Assembly (NCBI GenBank): GCA_017408535.1
Contig: JAFQUL010000033.1
Location: forward strand, 1-6,458
Direction: 5' to 3'
Length of the DNA stretch: 6,458 nt
Source: Clostridia bacterium
Lineage (GTDB): Bacteria; Bacillota; Clostridia; Oscillospirales; CAG-272
Numbering within the stretch: the first letter of the stretch is position 1; every line of letters starts with the position of its first letter. Of this stretch, positions 1-5,589 are shown piece after piece. The notes beneath the pieces are model-generated. The model made no database searches. It saw only the letters and a program-made list of their open reading frames with translations, and was not told the DNA's origin. Made by a program: the position numbers and the translations under genes.

Positions 1-271
1 GTACCTTGAAGCCGCTCATGGCCTTGTATTTGTTGATAAAGTCCTTGAGCACCTTGTTGAGAACGTGTCCCATGTGGATGTTACCGTTGGAAAAGGGAGG
101 GCCGTCGTGAAGCATGAAAAGAGGCTTACCCTCATTCTTCTTCAGCGTCTCTCCGTACAGATCGATCTGCTTCCAATAGTCATATATACCCGGCTCACGC
201 TGAGGCAGGTTAGCACGCATTGCAAATTTTGTGCTCGGCAAATTAAGACTATCCTTGTAATCTGTTGGCAT
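1..271 (-). CDS. ileS: Isoleucyl-tRNA synthetase, N-terminal fragment (5' end only)
   Basis: Charges tRNA-Ile with isoleucine in the cytoplasm as a class I aminoacyl-tRNA synthetase. Only the first 90 codons are present; the gene continues past the left edge. The reading from the ATG at 269-271 begins MPTDYKDSLNLPSTKFAMRA, followed by the usual EPGIYDYWKQ segment and the catalytic-core start LFMLHDGPPFSNGNIHMGH. HMGH at residues 66-69 is the ATP-binding HIGH signature; PPFSNG replaces the commoner PPYANG. The start is fixed by AGAGGAG at about 283-289 on the minus strand, roughly ten bases upstream. It lies 61 bases after ylmH in the same direction and is probably the distal gene of the cluster. 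There is no room for a T-box leader, which often precedes ileS in Firmicutes. The identification is secure; full length cannot be judged. Confidence 0.95.
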   Translation of the reverse strand, partial: MPTDYKDSLNLPSTKFAMRANLPQREPGIYDYWKQIDLYGETLKKNEGKPLFMLHDGPPFSNGNIHMGHVLNKVLKDFINKYKAMSGFKV

Positions 272-295
272 CTTCTGTATAGCTCCTCTAAAAAA

Positions 296-324
296 ATTTT
301 ACTATTTAATAATGATAATGTCCG
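296..324 (-). promoter_or_regulatory. Candidate sigma-A promoter for ileS
   Basis: On the minus strand CGGACA (319-324) and TAAAAT (296-301) are separated by 17 bases, matching the -35/-10 consensus at 4 of 6 and 5 of 6 positions. Transcription would begin near 289, so the leader would be very short, starting around the ribosome binding site. It overlaps the small hairpin at 320-338. It may be fortuitous in this AT-rich gap; ileS could equally be read through from ylmH. Confidence 0.25.
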
Positions 325-338
325 ACGGAGCGTCAGAC
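320..338 (-). other. Small hairpin overlapping the ylmH stop codon
   Basis: GTCTGAC and GTCGGAC (minus strand) form a 7-bp stem with one G-U pair around a five-base loop, GCTCC. The stem includes the ylmH stop codon. An AT-rich stretch follows but no immediate T-run, so this is at best a weak terminator or an mRNA-processing/stability hairpin before ileS. Confidence 0.35.
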
Positions 339-1127
339 GTATTTATCCGCAACGAGACGGATCCTGTCCTTTCTCGTTTTATCGGAAATATTCCTTATTA
401 TATATTTACCGTGTCCCCTGACGGTTATAATGTCCCCCTCAGTGACAAGTGAATCGACTTTTTTATTTTCGCTGTAGTTCTTCTCTGCCTCGCCTGAAGT
501 GATAAGAGTCTTTGCGCTGTCGCGGGAACAGTTCACGAGTGCCGCCACAACACAGTCAAGCCGCTCTGATGCCACCGTATCGGTTATGGTACGGAAGCTG
601 CGCTTTATCTCAAACCCCTCGGGCAAGGTAAAGTGCTCGGTCACGACACCGCGGTCGGCACCTACCGAGATAAGCTCGCTGACAAGAAAATCAGCTATTT
701 TTTTACTGCAGAAGACTATTGCGGACTCTTCCCCGTCAACGGGAATGATATCCCCGATGACAAAGCGCTGGACACCCAGCCCAAGTATCGAGCCCATATA
801 GTCCCTGTGAGACAGCTTTCTGTAGCCGCTGCCCCTGACCTTAACCGCCGCAACCGCATCCGAGAACTCCGGTGACATTGCATCAGAAAGATACTCGGGC
901 GACGTCTCAGCTAAGTCTAAGAGATAATCGGGAATAAAGAACACCATATTCCTCTCGGTACCGTTCGAGCCGCCGAAAAAGAGATACTTCCCCTTTCTGC
1001 CGCATCTGTCAAGATACTCTGAGAGGTGATACTGTTCACCCGCGTTAAGAAAATGTCCGTCGGTGACACCGCCCCGACGGAGTGTATCGTCTATTCTGTA
1101 AAACAGAAGCTCTGTTTCTCTGTCCAT
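333..1127 (-). CDS. ylmH: YlmH-family S4-domain RNA-binding protein
   Basis: A cytoplasmic RNA-binding protein of 264 residues, the usual size for YlmH. The middle domain carries the family signature SHRDYMGSILGLGVQ and RFVIGDI at about 106-127. The C-terminal S4 domain spans about 186-245 (SERLDCVVAALVNCSRDSAK, then the GDIITVRGHGKYII strand pair), the fold that binds structured RNA in ribosomal protein S4 and RluD-type enzymes. In Bacillus YlmH is related to the ribosome quality-control factor RqcP and binds large ribosomal subunits; that this protein does the same is inferred from family membership. The ATG at 1125-1127 is preceded by GAGGG at about 1132-1136. The gene starts 13 bases after ylmG ends, consistent with one transcript. 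In many Firmicutes divIVA follows; here ileS follows directly. Confidence 0.93.
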   Translation of the reverse strand: MDRETELLFYRIDDTLRRGGVTDGHFLNAGEQYHLSEYLDRCGRKGKYLFFGGSNGTERNMVFFIPDYLLDLAETSPEYLSDAMSPEFSDAVAAVKVRGSGYRKLSHRDYMGSILGLGVQRFVIGDIIPVDGEESAIVFCSKKIADFLVSELISVGADRGVVTEHFTLPEGFEIKRSFRTITDTVASERLDCVVAALVNCSRDSAKTLITSGEAEKNYSENKKVDSLVTEGDIITVRGHGKYIIRNISDKTRKDRIRLVADKYV

Positions 1128-1140
1128 TTTGCCCTCAGTA

Positions 1141-1404
1141 TCACAACACCATCATAAGGAAGGTGAGGAGTATTCCGGTAATGAAAAAGGAAACGTCAAG
1201 GGGACAGGTACGCAGAAAATCAAAACGGTTGCATATCATACGCACCGGCAGGATGACCGGCTCGGTAAGAAAATACACGAAATTGGTGATCTTGCCATCC
1301 TCGTCAATGGGAATCCATGACAGAAAGACCCTGACGAGCATCGCCAGGTCGATCACCATAATGATAATGTAAACCGTTTCTCTGAGAAAATAAAGGAACT
1401 CCAC
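1141..1404 (-). CDS. ylmG: YggT-family membrane protein YlmG
   Basis: A small integral membrane protein of 87 residues. Two hydrophobic segments (about 9-30 and 68-87) flank the conserved cytosolic-side motif: RVFLSWIPIDEDGKITNFVY, then LTEPVILPVRMI. The YggT family typically shows SWIP, then a TEPhhxPhR sequence, exactly as here. The precise function is unsettled; the family is linked to cell division in Firmicutes and to chloroplast nucleoid/division in plants by conserved context with sepF. The start is GTG at 1402-1404: an in-frame TGA three codons upstream excludes a longer form, and GAGG at 1415-1418 provides a ribosome binding site about ten bases away. A candidate terminator lies between sepF and this gene, so it may be partly uncoupled from upstream transcription. 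A weak TATAAC at 1419-1424 could serve as a private -10 box, but its -35 is poor. Confidence 0.92.
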   Translation of the reverse strand: MEFLYFLRETVYIIIMVIDLAMLVRVFLSWIPIDEDGKITNFVYFLTEPVILPVRMICNRFDFLRTCPLDVSFFITGILLTFLMMVL

Positions 1405-1462
1405 TACCGTTCAGCCTCGTTATACATTATTCGACAAAACCTAAAAAACGGTACAAAAGACC

Positions 1463-1490
1463 GAGCTACGCCGTTTTCACGGCTTAGCTC
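1463..1490 (-). terminator. Candidate terminator or attenuator between sepF and ylmG
   Basis: GAGCTAAGCCGT pairs with ACGGCGTAGCTC (minus strand) across a four-base GAAA loop, giving an 11-bp stem with one C-T mismatch. It is followed by GGTCTTTTG and then a second T-rich run, CGTTTTTTAG. The first U-tract is short and offset by three bases, so termination may be partial. It lies about 36 bases past the sepF stop codon. Confidence 0.55.
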
Positions 1491-1525
1491 TAATCTTTCG
1501 TCAATATTCTACCGTTATGTAAGGA

Positions 1526-2035
1526 TCAAAGATCGGAATAGAAATCGCCTGCAGGCTCTTCTTCCTTCTTCTCCTTCTTCTCGCGAAGCTGCTCTCCGGA
1601 AACGTCAACGTTATTGGGAGTAATAACGTATGCGTTGTTGGCAATACGCTTAAGCTGACCGTCAATGGAGTATGCTACTCCGCTGAGGAAGTCAATAAGA
1701 CGGCGAGCGGTCTCTTTATTTGTAGCCTCAAGGTTGAGAACAACAGTACGCTTGTTAAGAAGGTGATCTGCGATCTGAGGAACGCAGTCAAACTTCTCAG
1801 GCTTAACTACCTTAAGCTCGATAGCAGCGCCGCCGAGACTGCTGATAGAAGAGCCCATACCCATACCTACGGGAGCATAACCGCCCTGATCGGCAGTGTT
1901 GTCCTGCTGAGTATAGTCAGAAGCACCGTCGTAGCTATCGTCACCGAAAGCGCCGCCGTAGTAGCCCTCGTTATCGTCGTAATCGTCCATTACATCGTTG
2001 CCTGTCATTCTCTTTATCTTATCTACCCAACCCAT
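1526..2035 (-). CDS. sepF: Cell division protein SepF
   Basis: Anchors and bundles FtsZ filaments at the division septum on the cytoplasmic membrane face. The protein is 169 residues. Residues 1-12 (MGWVDKIKRMTG) form the amphipathic membrane-binding helix. Residues 13-70 are an acidic, Gly/Tyr/Gln-rich linker of low complexity. The SepF core (DUF552) is at about 72-146: VVKPEKF, then IADHLLNKRTVVLNLEATNK, RRLIDFLSGVAYSIDG and AYVITPNNVDV, all matching the family consensus. The tail after 150 is a charged REKKEKKEEE stretch ending in GDFYSDL. The ATG at 2033-2035 has CGGAGG at 2047-2052, eleven bases upstream. It lies between yggS and ylmG as in other Firmicutes, which supports a role in the division cluster. 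The identification is firm; only the linker and tail are lineage-specific. Confidence 0.96.
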   Translation of the reverse strand: MGWVDKIKRMTGNDVMDDYDDNEGYYGGAFGDDSYDGASDYTQQDNTADQGGYAPVGMGMGSSISSLGGAAIELKVVKPEKFDCVPQIADHLLNKRTVVLNLEATNKETARRLIDFLSGVAYSIDGQLKRIANNAYVITPNNVDVSGEQLREKKEKKEEEPAGDFYSDL

Positions 2036-2084
2036 CTTGCTTTATACCTCCGTATAGTTTTTTTAGGTTGCTTTACCAAAGGGA

Positions 2085-2795
2085 TTATTTATTTGATACC
2101 GGGGCGAAGAGGGCGTTTCCTATTCTCACCATCGTCGATCCGGTTTCAATTGCGTATTCAAATCCACGGCTCATTCCCATGGATAATATGGGACTATCTA
2201 TATTATGTAGTTTTTTTGTCGAAAAGTCAAGAAATGTGCGGTAAGTTTCTTCAAAAAACTTTTTAAGCTCTTTTGTATCCTCGCAGACGGGGCCGATAGT
2301 CATTACCCCAACTACTCTGATGTTCTCGAATTTGAGTACCTCCTCAAGGAAGCTCTCCGCCTCCTCCGGCATGATTCCGCCCTTGTTTTCCTCACGCCCC
2401 GAGTTGATCTCAATAAGAACGTCCATCACTCTGCCCACCCGTTTTGCCTGGCGGTCAATCTCCTTTGCCAGTCGGAGGCTGTCAAGTGACTGGATAAGAT
2501 CGACTTTGTCGATTATATATTTCACCTTGTTGGTCTGAAGAGAACCGATAAAATGTATCTTCAGCCCGTCACGGTGGAGCTTGTCATATTTTTCAAGGAG
2601 GCTCTGCACACGGTTCTCACCGATCACATTGACCCCAAGATTGTCATGTACGTAGTTGATAACGTCAGCATCAACCGTTTTGGTAACGGCGACGAGGGTT
2701 ATATCCTCCGCCTTCCGTCCGGCTGTCTCCGCTGAGAGGCGGATACGCTCACGCATCGCCGCAAAATTATCGTCAAGATATGAATAACCTGTCAT
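2085..2795 (-). CDS. yggS: PLP-binding protein of the YggS/PROSC family (YlmE)
   Basis: A cytoplasmic pyridoxal-5'-phosphate-binding protein involved in vitamin B6 and amino-acid homeostasis; no enzymatic reaction is established for the family. It has 236 residues from the ATG at 2793-2795, close to the family norm. Visible motifs: LVAVTKT with the PLP lysine at about K39, GENRVQ at 59-64, HFIGSLQTNK at 81-90, MDVLIEIN, VVGVMTIGP, and the phosphate-binding end SMGMSRGFEYAIETGSTMVRIG. Members often have an acidic residue where this protein has RG after MGMS. A TTG 45 bases upstream would add 15 non-conserved residues and overlap the preceding gene; it lacks a ribosome binding site, so I reject it. 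The ATG sits one base after the HlyD-like stop codon (TAAAATG) with no strong Shine-Dalgarno, which suggests translational coupling. Confidence 0.94.
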   Translation of the reverse strand: MTGYSYLDDNFAAMRERIRLSAETAGRKAEDITLVAVTKTVDADVINYVHDNLGVNVIGENRVQSLLEKYDKLHRDGLKIHFIGSLQTNKVKYIIDKVDLIQSLDSLRLAKEIDRQAKRVGRVMDVLIEINSGREENKGGIMPEEAESFLEEVLKFENIRVVGVMTIGPVCEDTKELKKFFEETYRTFLDFSTKKLHNIDSPILSMGMSRGFEYAIETGSTMVRIGNALFAPVSNK

Positions 2796-2796
2796 T

Positions 2797-4044
2797 TTAC
2801 GATCCGACGATCTTACCGTCGTATAGTCCTTTTCCCTCAATAATCACGTTCTCGTTCATCTCAAGATATTCCGCTGCCCGCTCTGAAGAAGGATCGGGGG
2901 CGGCTGATATGAGATAAGAGTCCGTTTCGTAAATCACGTTCAGCAGTCTGAATTTAATAAGAGTACCGCTGAGAACGTATACGCCGATCTCACCCTTGTC
3001 ATTAAGACGCAGAGCGCTTCTCGGCACTCTGTAGCCGCTGTAGCTTCCCTTCTCGATGACTACCCGCTGACTGCGCTTAAAGTCAAAGCCAGCAGGATGG
3101 TCGGTGGAACAGAAGATCATAAGCGAATCCTCGGTAACGGTACCGTCGGTTATCTTAACAAGCTCAAGCGACATAGTCATATCCGACCTGTCACCGAAGG
3201 TGATATCGTAATACTTTCCAACCGAATATTTTTCACTCTCGTATATATCAGTCTTGACCACCAGATACCAGCGGTAATCGGTAGCAAGCTTGCCCACCGC
3301 ACCGGCAGGGGGATATACCGAGGATGATCTTGATATTATCTCGTCAAAGGACGAGACCGTCATATTCTCAAGAGCGGCTGTGGTGAAAAGCTCCTCACCG
3401 CCGTCAACCGACGAGTAAAAGTAACCGCTCACAGGTGCACTGACCGTATCGTATACAGTACCGAGCTGACTCACAAGTGAGGCACGCTCATTCTCAAGAC
3501 GGTCTACAGCACCGTCAAAGCTGTCAGCGGCACCGGTCAGAAGCTGAAGCTTGTTCATCTGAATGAGAAGGCTGTCACGCAGAGACACGGCATCTGCCAC
3601 CTTGCCGTCGGTTATAGACGAGCGAATGCTCTCCACATCTCCCGCTATATTGCCGGACAGCTGTGCCACGTCGGTATGAGTGCCGCTGACGGAGCTGCTC
3701 TTCAGTATTCCGATCTTGCGGTCGATGACCTCAATACGCTCTGACAGGATCAGATCGTTCTCAGAAGAATATACGTCGATAAGCTTACTGCCAACCGCTA
3801 CCTTTGTACCGTCGGGATACAGTCTGTCAACCGCACCGCCGCTTGAGGTAAATACTCTTTCGTCTCTGAATATGTAGCCAACGGCTGAAAAGGAATCACT
3901 CTCGCTGATGCTCACCGCCGCGGCAGTGGTCATTCTGTTTCTGAACGAAAGAGTGAAGTGATATATGAGATATACCGCAAAGGCAATGCTGACTACCGCT
4001 GTGACTACAGCCAGCAAAACGCGCTTAAGATATTTAACATCCAT
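2797..4044 (-). CDS. HlyD-like membrane-anchored adaptor protein
   Basis: A 415-residue protein with an N-terminal transmembrane anchor at about residues 8-30 and the remainder predicted outside the membrane. The layout is that of HlyD/membrane-fusion proteins: a beta segment at about 52-95 (SAVGYIFRDERVF, GGAVDRLYPDGTKVAVGSKL), a long helical Ser/Asp/Leu-rich hairpin at about 95-200, then the second lipoyl-like half (SAPVSGYFYSSVDGGEELF at about 202-220) and beta-barrel strands (VGKLATDYRWYLVVKTD at about 250-266, VPRSALRLNDKGEIGVYVLS). Classic HlyD proteins link an inner-membrane pump to an outer channel, but no pump or channel gene is present here, and the host appears single-membraned. 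Its job is unknown; its place next to sepF suggests an envelope or division role, by inference. I chose the ATG at 4042-4044 because GGAGG at about 4058-4062 serves it; a GTG 24 bases upstream lies before that site and has none of its own. Confidence 0.8.
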   Translation of the reverse strand: MDVKYLKRVLLAVVTAVVSIAFAVYLIYHFTLSFRNRMTTAAAVSISESDSFSAVGYIFRDERVFTSSGGAVDRLYPDGTKVAVGSKLIDVYSSENDLILSERIEVIDRKIGILKSSSVSGTHTDVAQLSGNIAGDVESIRSSITDGKVADAVSLRDSLLIQMNKLQLLTGAADSFDGAVDRLENERASLVSQLGTVYDTVSAPVSGYFYSSVDGGEELFTTAALENMTVSSFDEIISRSSSVYPPAGAVGKLATDYRWYLVVKTDIYESEKYSVGKYYDITFGDRSDMTMSLELVKITDGTVTEDSLMIFCSTDHPAGFDFKRSQRVVIEKGSYSGYRVPRSALRLNDKGEIGVYVLSGTLIKFRLLNVIYETDSYLISAAPDPSSERAAEYLEMNENVIIEGKGLYDGKIVGS

Positions 4045-4100
4045 CTTTTTGCCACAACCTCCGCGCACGCATGAGAACGTTTATACTCATATTACTTCAT

Positions 4101-4129
4101 ATTATACTACATTATTTGAAATTAATAAA
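4101..4129 (-). promoter_or_regulatory. Candidate promoter for the HlyD-yggS-sepF genes
   Basis: A perfect TATAAT (4101-4106, minus strand) lies just beyond the miaA stop codon. With 17-base spacing the -35 would be TTTATT (4124-4129), only a weak match, inside the miaA 3' end. The predicted start near 4094 gives a leader of about 50 bases before the HlyD-like ATG. The region is AT-rich, so a chance TATAAT is possible. Confidence 0.35.
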
Positions 4130-5077
4130 TAGTTTTTCTGCAATGTTTACAATATCTTCAAATGTTTTTTCGCTGTTTTTGCCATAATATGGACTTTCGT
4201 CCGGATATATCCAGTTTATTTCCCTGTTTGCGCCAAACCAGGTAAGCTGTCTCTTGGCATATCTGCGGGTGGCCTTTTTCAGTTCCTCTGCCGCTGACAG
4301 AAGAGAGCACTCCCCTTTTACGTATGGCAGTATCTCCTTATATCCTATAGCCTGGGAGGCGGTATAGCTCTCGCAGAGCTTGCCCGTTCTGTAGAGCTCC
4401 TCCGTCTCTTTAACAAGTCCGTCCTCTATCATAATATCCACACGCTTCTCAATGCGGCGGTAAAGCTCCTCGCGGCTGCGGTAATTCAGACCGACGATAA
4501 GAGCATCGTATCTTTTCTCTTTGTTGGCGGAGCATCTGTCCCACTCTGCCTTGGTCATTTTCGCTGAGTGATTTATCTCAAGGGCACGGATAACACGCTT
4601 TACGTTATTCATGTGTATCGTCTCAGCCGCCCCGGGATCAGTTTCTCTGAGGCGGCGGTACAGCTCTTCCCTGCCCCCATCTCTCAGTGCAATTTCCTCA
4701 AGAGAGGCACGATAGTCCGCATCAAACTCCATATCCGCCGTACCTGAGCCGAAAAGAAGTGCGTTAAGATAAAGCCCCGTTCCGCCGCAGATGACCGGCA
4801 GCCTGCCGCGGGATATTATATCCTCTACAGCCGCAGATGCATCACGTGCATAGTCAGCACAGGAGTAGCTGACGGAGGGGTCGATGATATCTGTCATGTG
4901 GTGAGGAACTATGCTCCTCTCAAAAGGAGTAGCCTTGGCAGTACCGATATCCATGCCGCGGTATATCTGCATGGAATCGCAGGAGACTATTTCCCCGTTA
5001 TGCCGACCTGCAAGTTCAAGGGCAAGTGACGATTTTCCGCTTGCGGTAGGTCCTACGATCGCAATGACTTTTTTCAT
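4112..5077 (-). CDS. miaA: tRNA dimethylallyltransferase (A37 isopentenylation)
   Basis: Transfers a dimethylallyl group from DMAPP to N6 of adenosine 37 in tRNAs that read codons starting with U. It has 321 residues, within the family range. The P-loop GPTASGKS is at 9-16, followed by SCDSMQIYRGMDIGTAK at 32-48 (Asp34 is the conserved catalytic acid region), the DDDP-like MTDIIDPSVSYSCADY, GGTGLYLNALLFG and, near the C terminus, RRYAKRQLTWF, all diagnostic. The ATG at 5075-5077 has GGGAGG about seven bases upstream; the longer reading from 5146 would add 23 residues ahead of the P-loop strand and run through the promoter, so it is rejected. It has its own promoter, divergent from the tRNA-Tyr promoter. 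Its predicted substrate, tRNA-Tyr with A36-A37-A38, is the adjacent gene. hfq and mutL, common partners elsewhere, are not in the window. Confidence 0.97.
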   Translation of the reverse strand: MKKVIAIVGPTASGKSSLALELAGRHNGEIVSCDSMQIYRGMDIGTAKATPFERSIVPHHMTDIIDPSVSYSCADYARDASAAVEDIISRGRLPVICGGTGLYLNALLFGSGTADMEFDADYRASLEEIALRDGGREELYRRLRETDPGAAETIHMNNVKRVIRALEINHSAKMTKAEWDRCSANKEKRYDALIVGLNYRSREELYRRIEKRVDIMIEDGLVKETEELYRTGKLCESYTASQAIGYKEILPYVKGECSLLSAAEELKKATRRYAKRQLTWFGANREINWIYPDESPYYGKNSEKTFEDIVNIAEKLFINFK

Positions 5078-5107
5078 AAGCTGCCTCCCTTCTCTGCCTT
5101 TTACAAT

Positions 5108-5136
5108 ATAATACCATAAAACCGCAAAAAGATAAA
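5108..5136 (-). promoter_or_regulatory. Extended -10 promoter for miaA
   Basis: On the minus strand TATTAT (5108-5113) is preceded by TGG, an extended -10 element, with a weak -35 TTTATC (5131-5136) at 17-base spacing. Transcription would start near 5101, giving a leader of about 24 bases that contains the miaA ribosome binding site. TATGGTATTATAT occurs here and again, in the opposite orientation, in the tRNA-Tyr promoter. Confidence 0.6.
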
Positions 5137-5164
5137 GAGATTTCAAAAAAAATCAAAAAAACTG

Positions 5165-5193
5165 TTGACAAATCGATTCCGGTATGGTATTAT
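5165..5193 (+). promoter_or_regulatory. Strong sigma-A promoter for tRNA-Tyr
   Basis: Consensus TTGACA (5165-5170), a 17-base spacer and TATTAT (5188-5193), with the extended -10 TG at 5185-5186. The start point near 5200 lies about 40 bases before the mature tRNA. The very good match fits a stable RNA promoter. Confidence 0.88.
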
Positions 5194-5239
5194 ATATCTC
5201 GTTGATTGAACATCTGCGTCAAACAACACAATCGAATAT

Positions 5240-5324
5240 GGGGGAATTCCCGAGCGGCCAAAGGGGGCAGACTGTAAATCTGTTGTCACTGACTTCGGTG
5301 GTCCGAATCCACCTTCCCCCACCA
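5240..5324 (+). tRNA. tRNA-Tyr (GUA)
   Basis: A class II tRNA of 85 bases with encoded CCA. Acceptor stem GGGGGAA (5240-5246) pairs with TTCCCCC (5314-5320), followed by A73 and CCA. The D stem CCC/GGG is at 5249-5251 and 5263-5265, with G18G19 at 5256-5257. The anticodon arm GCAGA/TCTGT encloses CTGTAAA, giving anticodon GTA at 5274-5276. The long variable arm 5284-5296 contains GTC/GAC. The T stem is GGTGG/CCACC (5297-5301, 5309-5313). A36-A37-A38 (5276-5278) is the MiaA recognition triplet. The T-loop reads TCCGAAT, so position 55 is C rather than the nearly universal U that becomes pseudouridine; every other expected tertiary base I checked is present. Confidence 0.97.
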
Positions 5325-5326
5325 AC

Positions 5327-5367
5327 AAAAAGACCTCTTTTGTCTACTGGACAAAAGAGGTCTTTTT
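5327..5367 (+). terminator. Intrinsic terminator of tRNA-Tyr
   Basis: AAAAAGACCTCTTTTGTC (5327-5344) and its exact complement at 5350-5367 form an 18-bp perfect stem with a five-base TACTG loop, ending in TTTTT. The A-run on the left arm gives a T-run on the other strand, so it may also stop leftward transcription. It begins three bases after the CCA end. Confidence 0.93.
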
Positions 5368-5368
5368 G

Positions 5369-5540
5369 AATGATGTTTGCCTTCGGCAAATGATGTTGGC
5401 TTCACCAATGATGACGGCTTCGCCTAATGATGCGTGCCTGACGGCACATTGAGGCAAACATCGCATCATTGTGACCAACGGGAGCAACATCATTTTGAGC
5501 GAAGCGAAAAACATCATATCGCCGCAGGCGATGCATCATT
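5369..5540. repeat. Nested AATGATG/CATCATT repeat ladder with hairpins
   Basis: Four direct AATGATG copies (5369-5375, 5389-5395, 5407-5413, 5426-5432) are followed by four copies of the complement CATCAT(T) (5464-5470, 5488-5494, 5512-5517, 5534-5540). Copies lie 18-20 bases apart on the left and 22-24 on the right. Most gaps hold a small hairpin: TTTGCCTTCGGCAAA (5376-5390), TTGGCTTCACCAA (5396-5408), GGCTTCGCC (5416-5424), GTGCCTGACGGCAC at the centre (5434-5447), an imperfect one around GCGAAGC (5499-5505) and ATCGCCGCAGGCGAT (5518-5532). Outer copies can pair with outer and inner with inner, for example AATGATGC with GCATCATT and AATGATGTTG with CAACATCATT. As RNA or single-stranded DNA this folds into one long ladder with side hairpins. 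It codes for no protein I recognise. I know no named family for it; its place immediately before a four-helix-bundle gene suggests the two belong together. Confidence 0.85.
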
Positions 5541-5568
5541 TAACAAACATATGAATTTATGATACAAT
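5540..5568 (+). promoter_or_regulatory. Promoter of the four-helix-bundle gene, abutting the repeat
   Basis: TTAACA (5540-5545), a 17-base spacer and TACAAT (5563-5568), with the extended -10 TG at 5560-5561. The -35 shares its first base with the last repeat copy. The predicted start near 5575 falls at the Shine-Dalgarno, so the repeat ladder is upstream of, not within, the message. AAAAGGAGGTG at 5574-5584 is a near-perfect ribosome binding site seven bases before the ATG. Confidence 0.72.
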
Positions 5569-5589
5569 ATTGGAAAAGGAGGTGCGACT

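Noticed and set aside
272..332. T-box riboswitch ahead of ileS
   Set aside because: The gap is 61 bases, with no T-box sequence and no competing antiterminator, so it is far too short.
1763..2266. Plus-strand frame of 167 residues opposite sepF
   Set aside because: It is antisense to the clear SepF core and yggS end, with no ribosome binding site and no recognisable domain.
2793..2840. Longer yggS start at TTG 2838-2840
   Set aside because: It would add 15 residues with no family similarity and overlap the HlyD-like gene by about 44 bases, with no ribosome binding site.
5078..5146. Longer miaA start at 5146
   Set aside because: The extra 23 residues would cover the promoter and ribosome binding site; the ATG at 5077 directly precedes the P-loop strand and has a good GGGAGG.
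5369..5540. CRISPR array
   Set aside because: The repeat unit is only 7 bases with spacers of about 11-17 bases that are themselves hairpins, and the second half is inverted. No cas gene is present.
5369..5540. Integron attC site or REP/BIME element
   Set aside because: There is no attC core pair (R''/R' with GTT/AAC ends and extrahelical bases), and no integrase or RAYT transposase. The multi-copy ladder does not match REP doublets.
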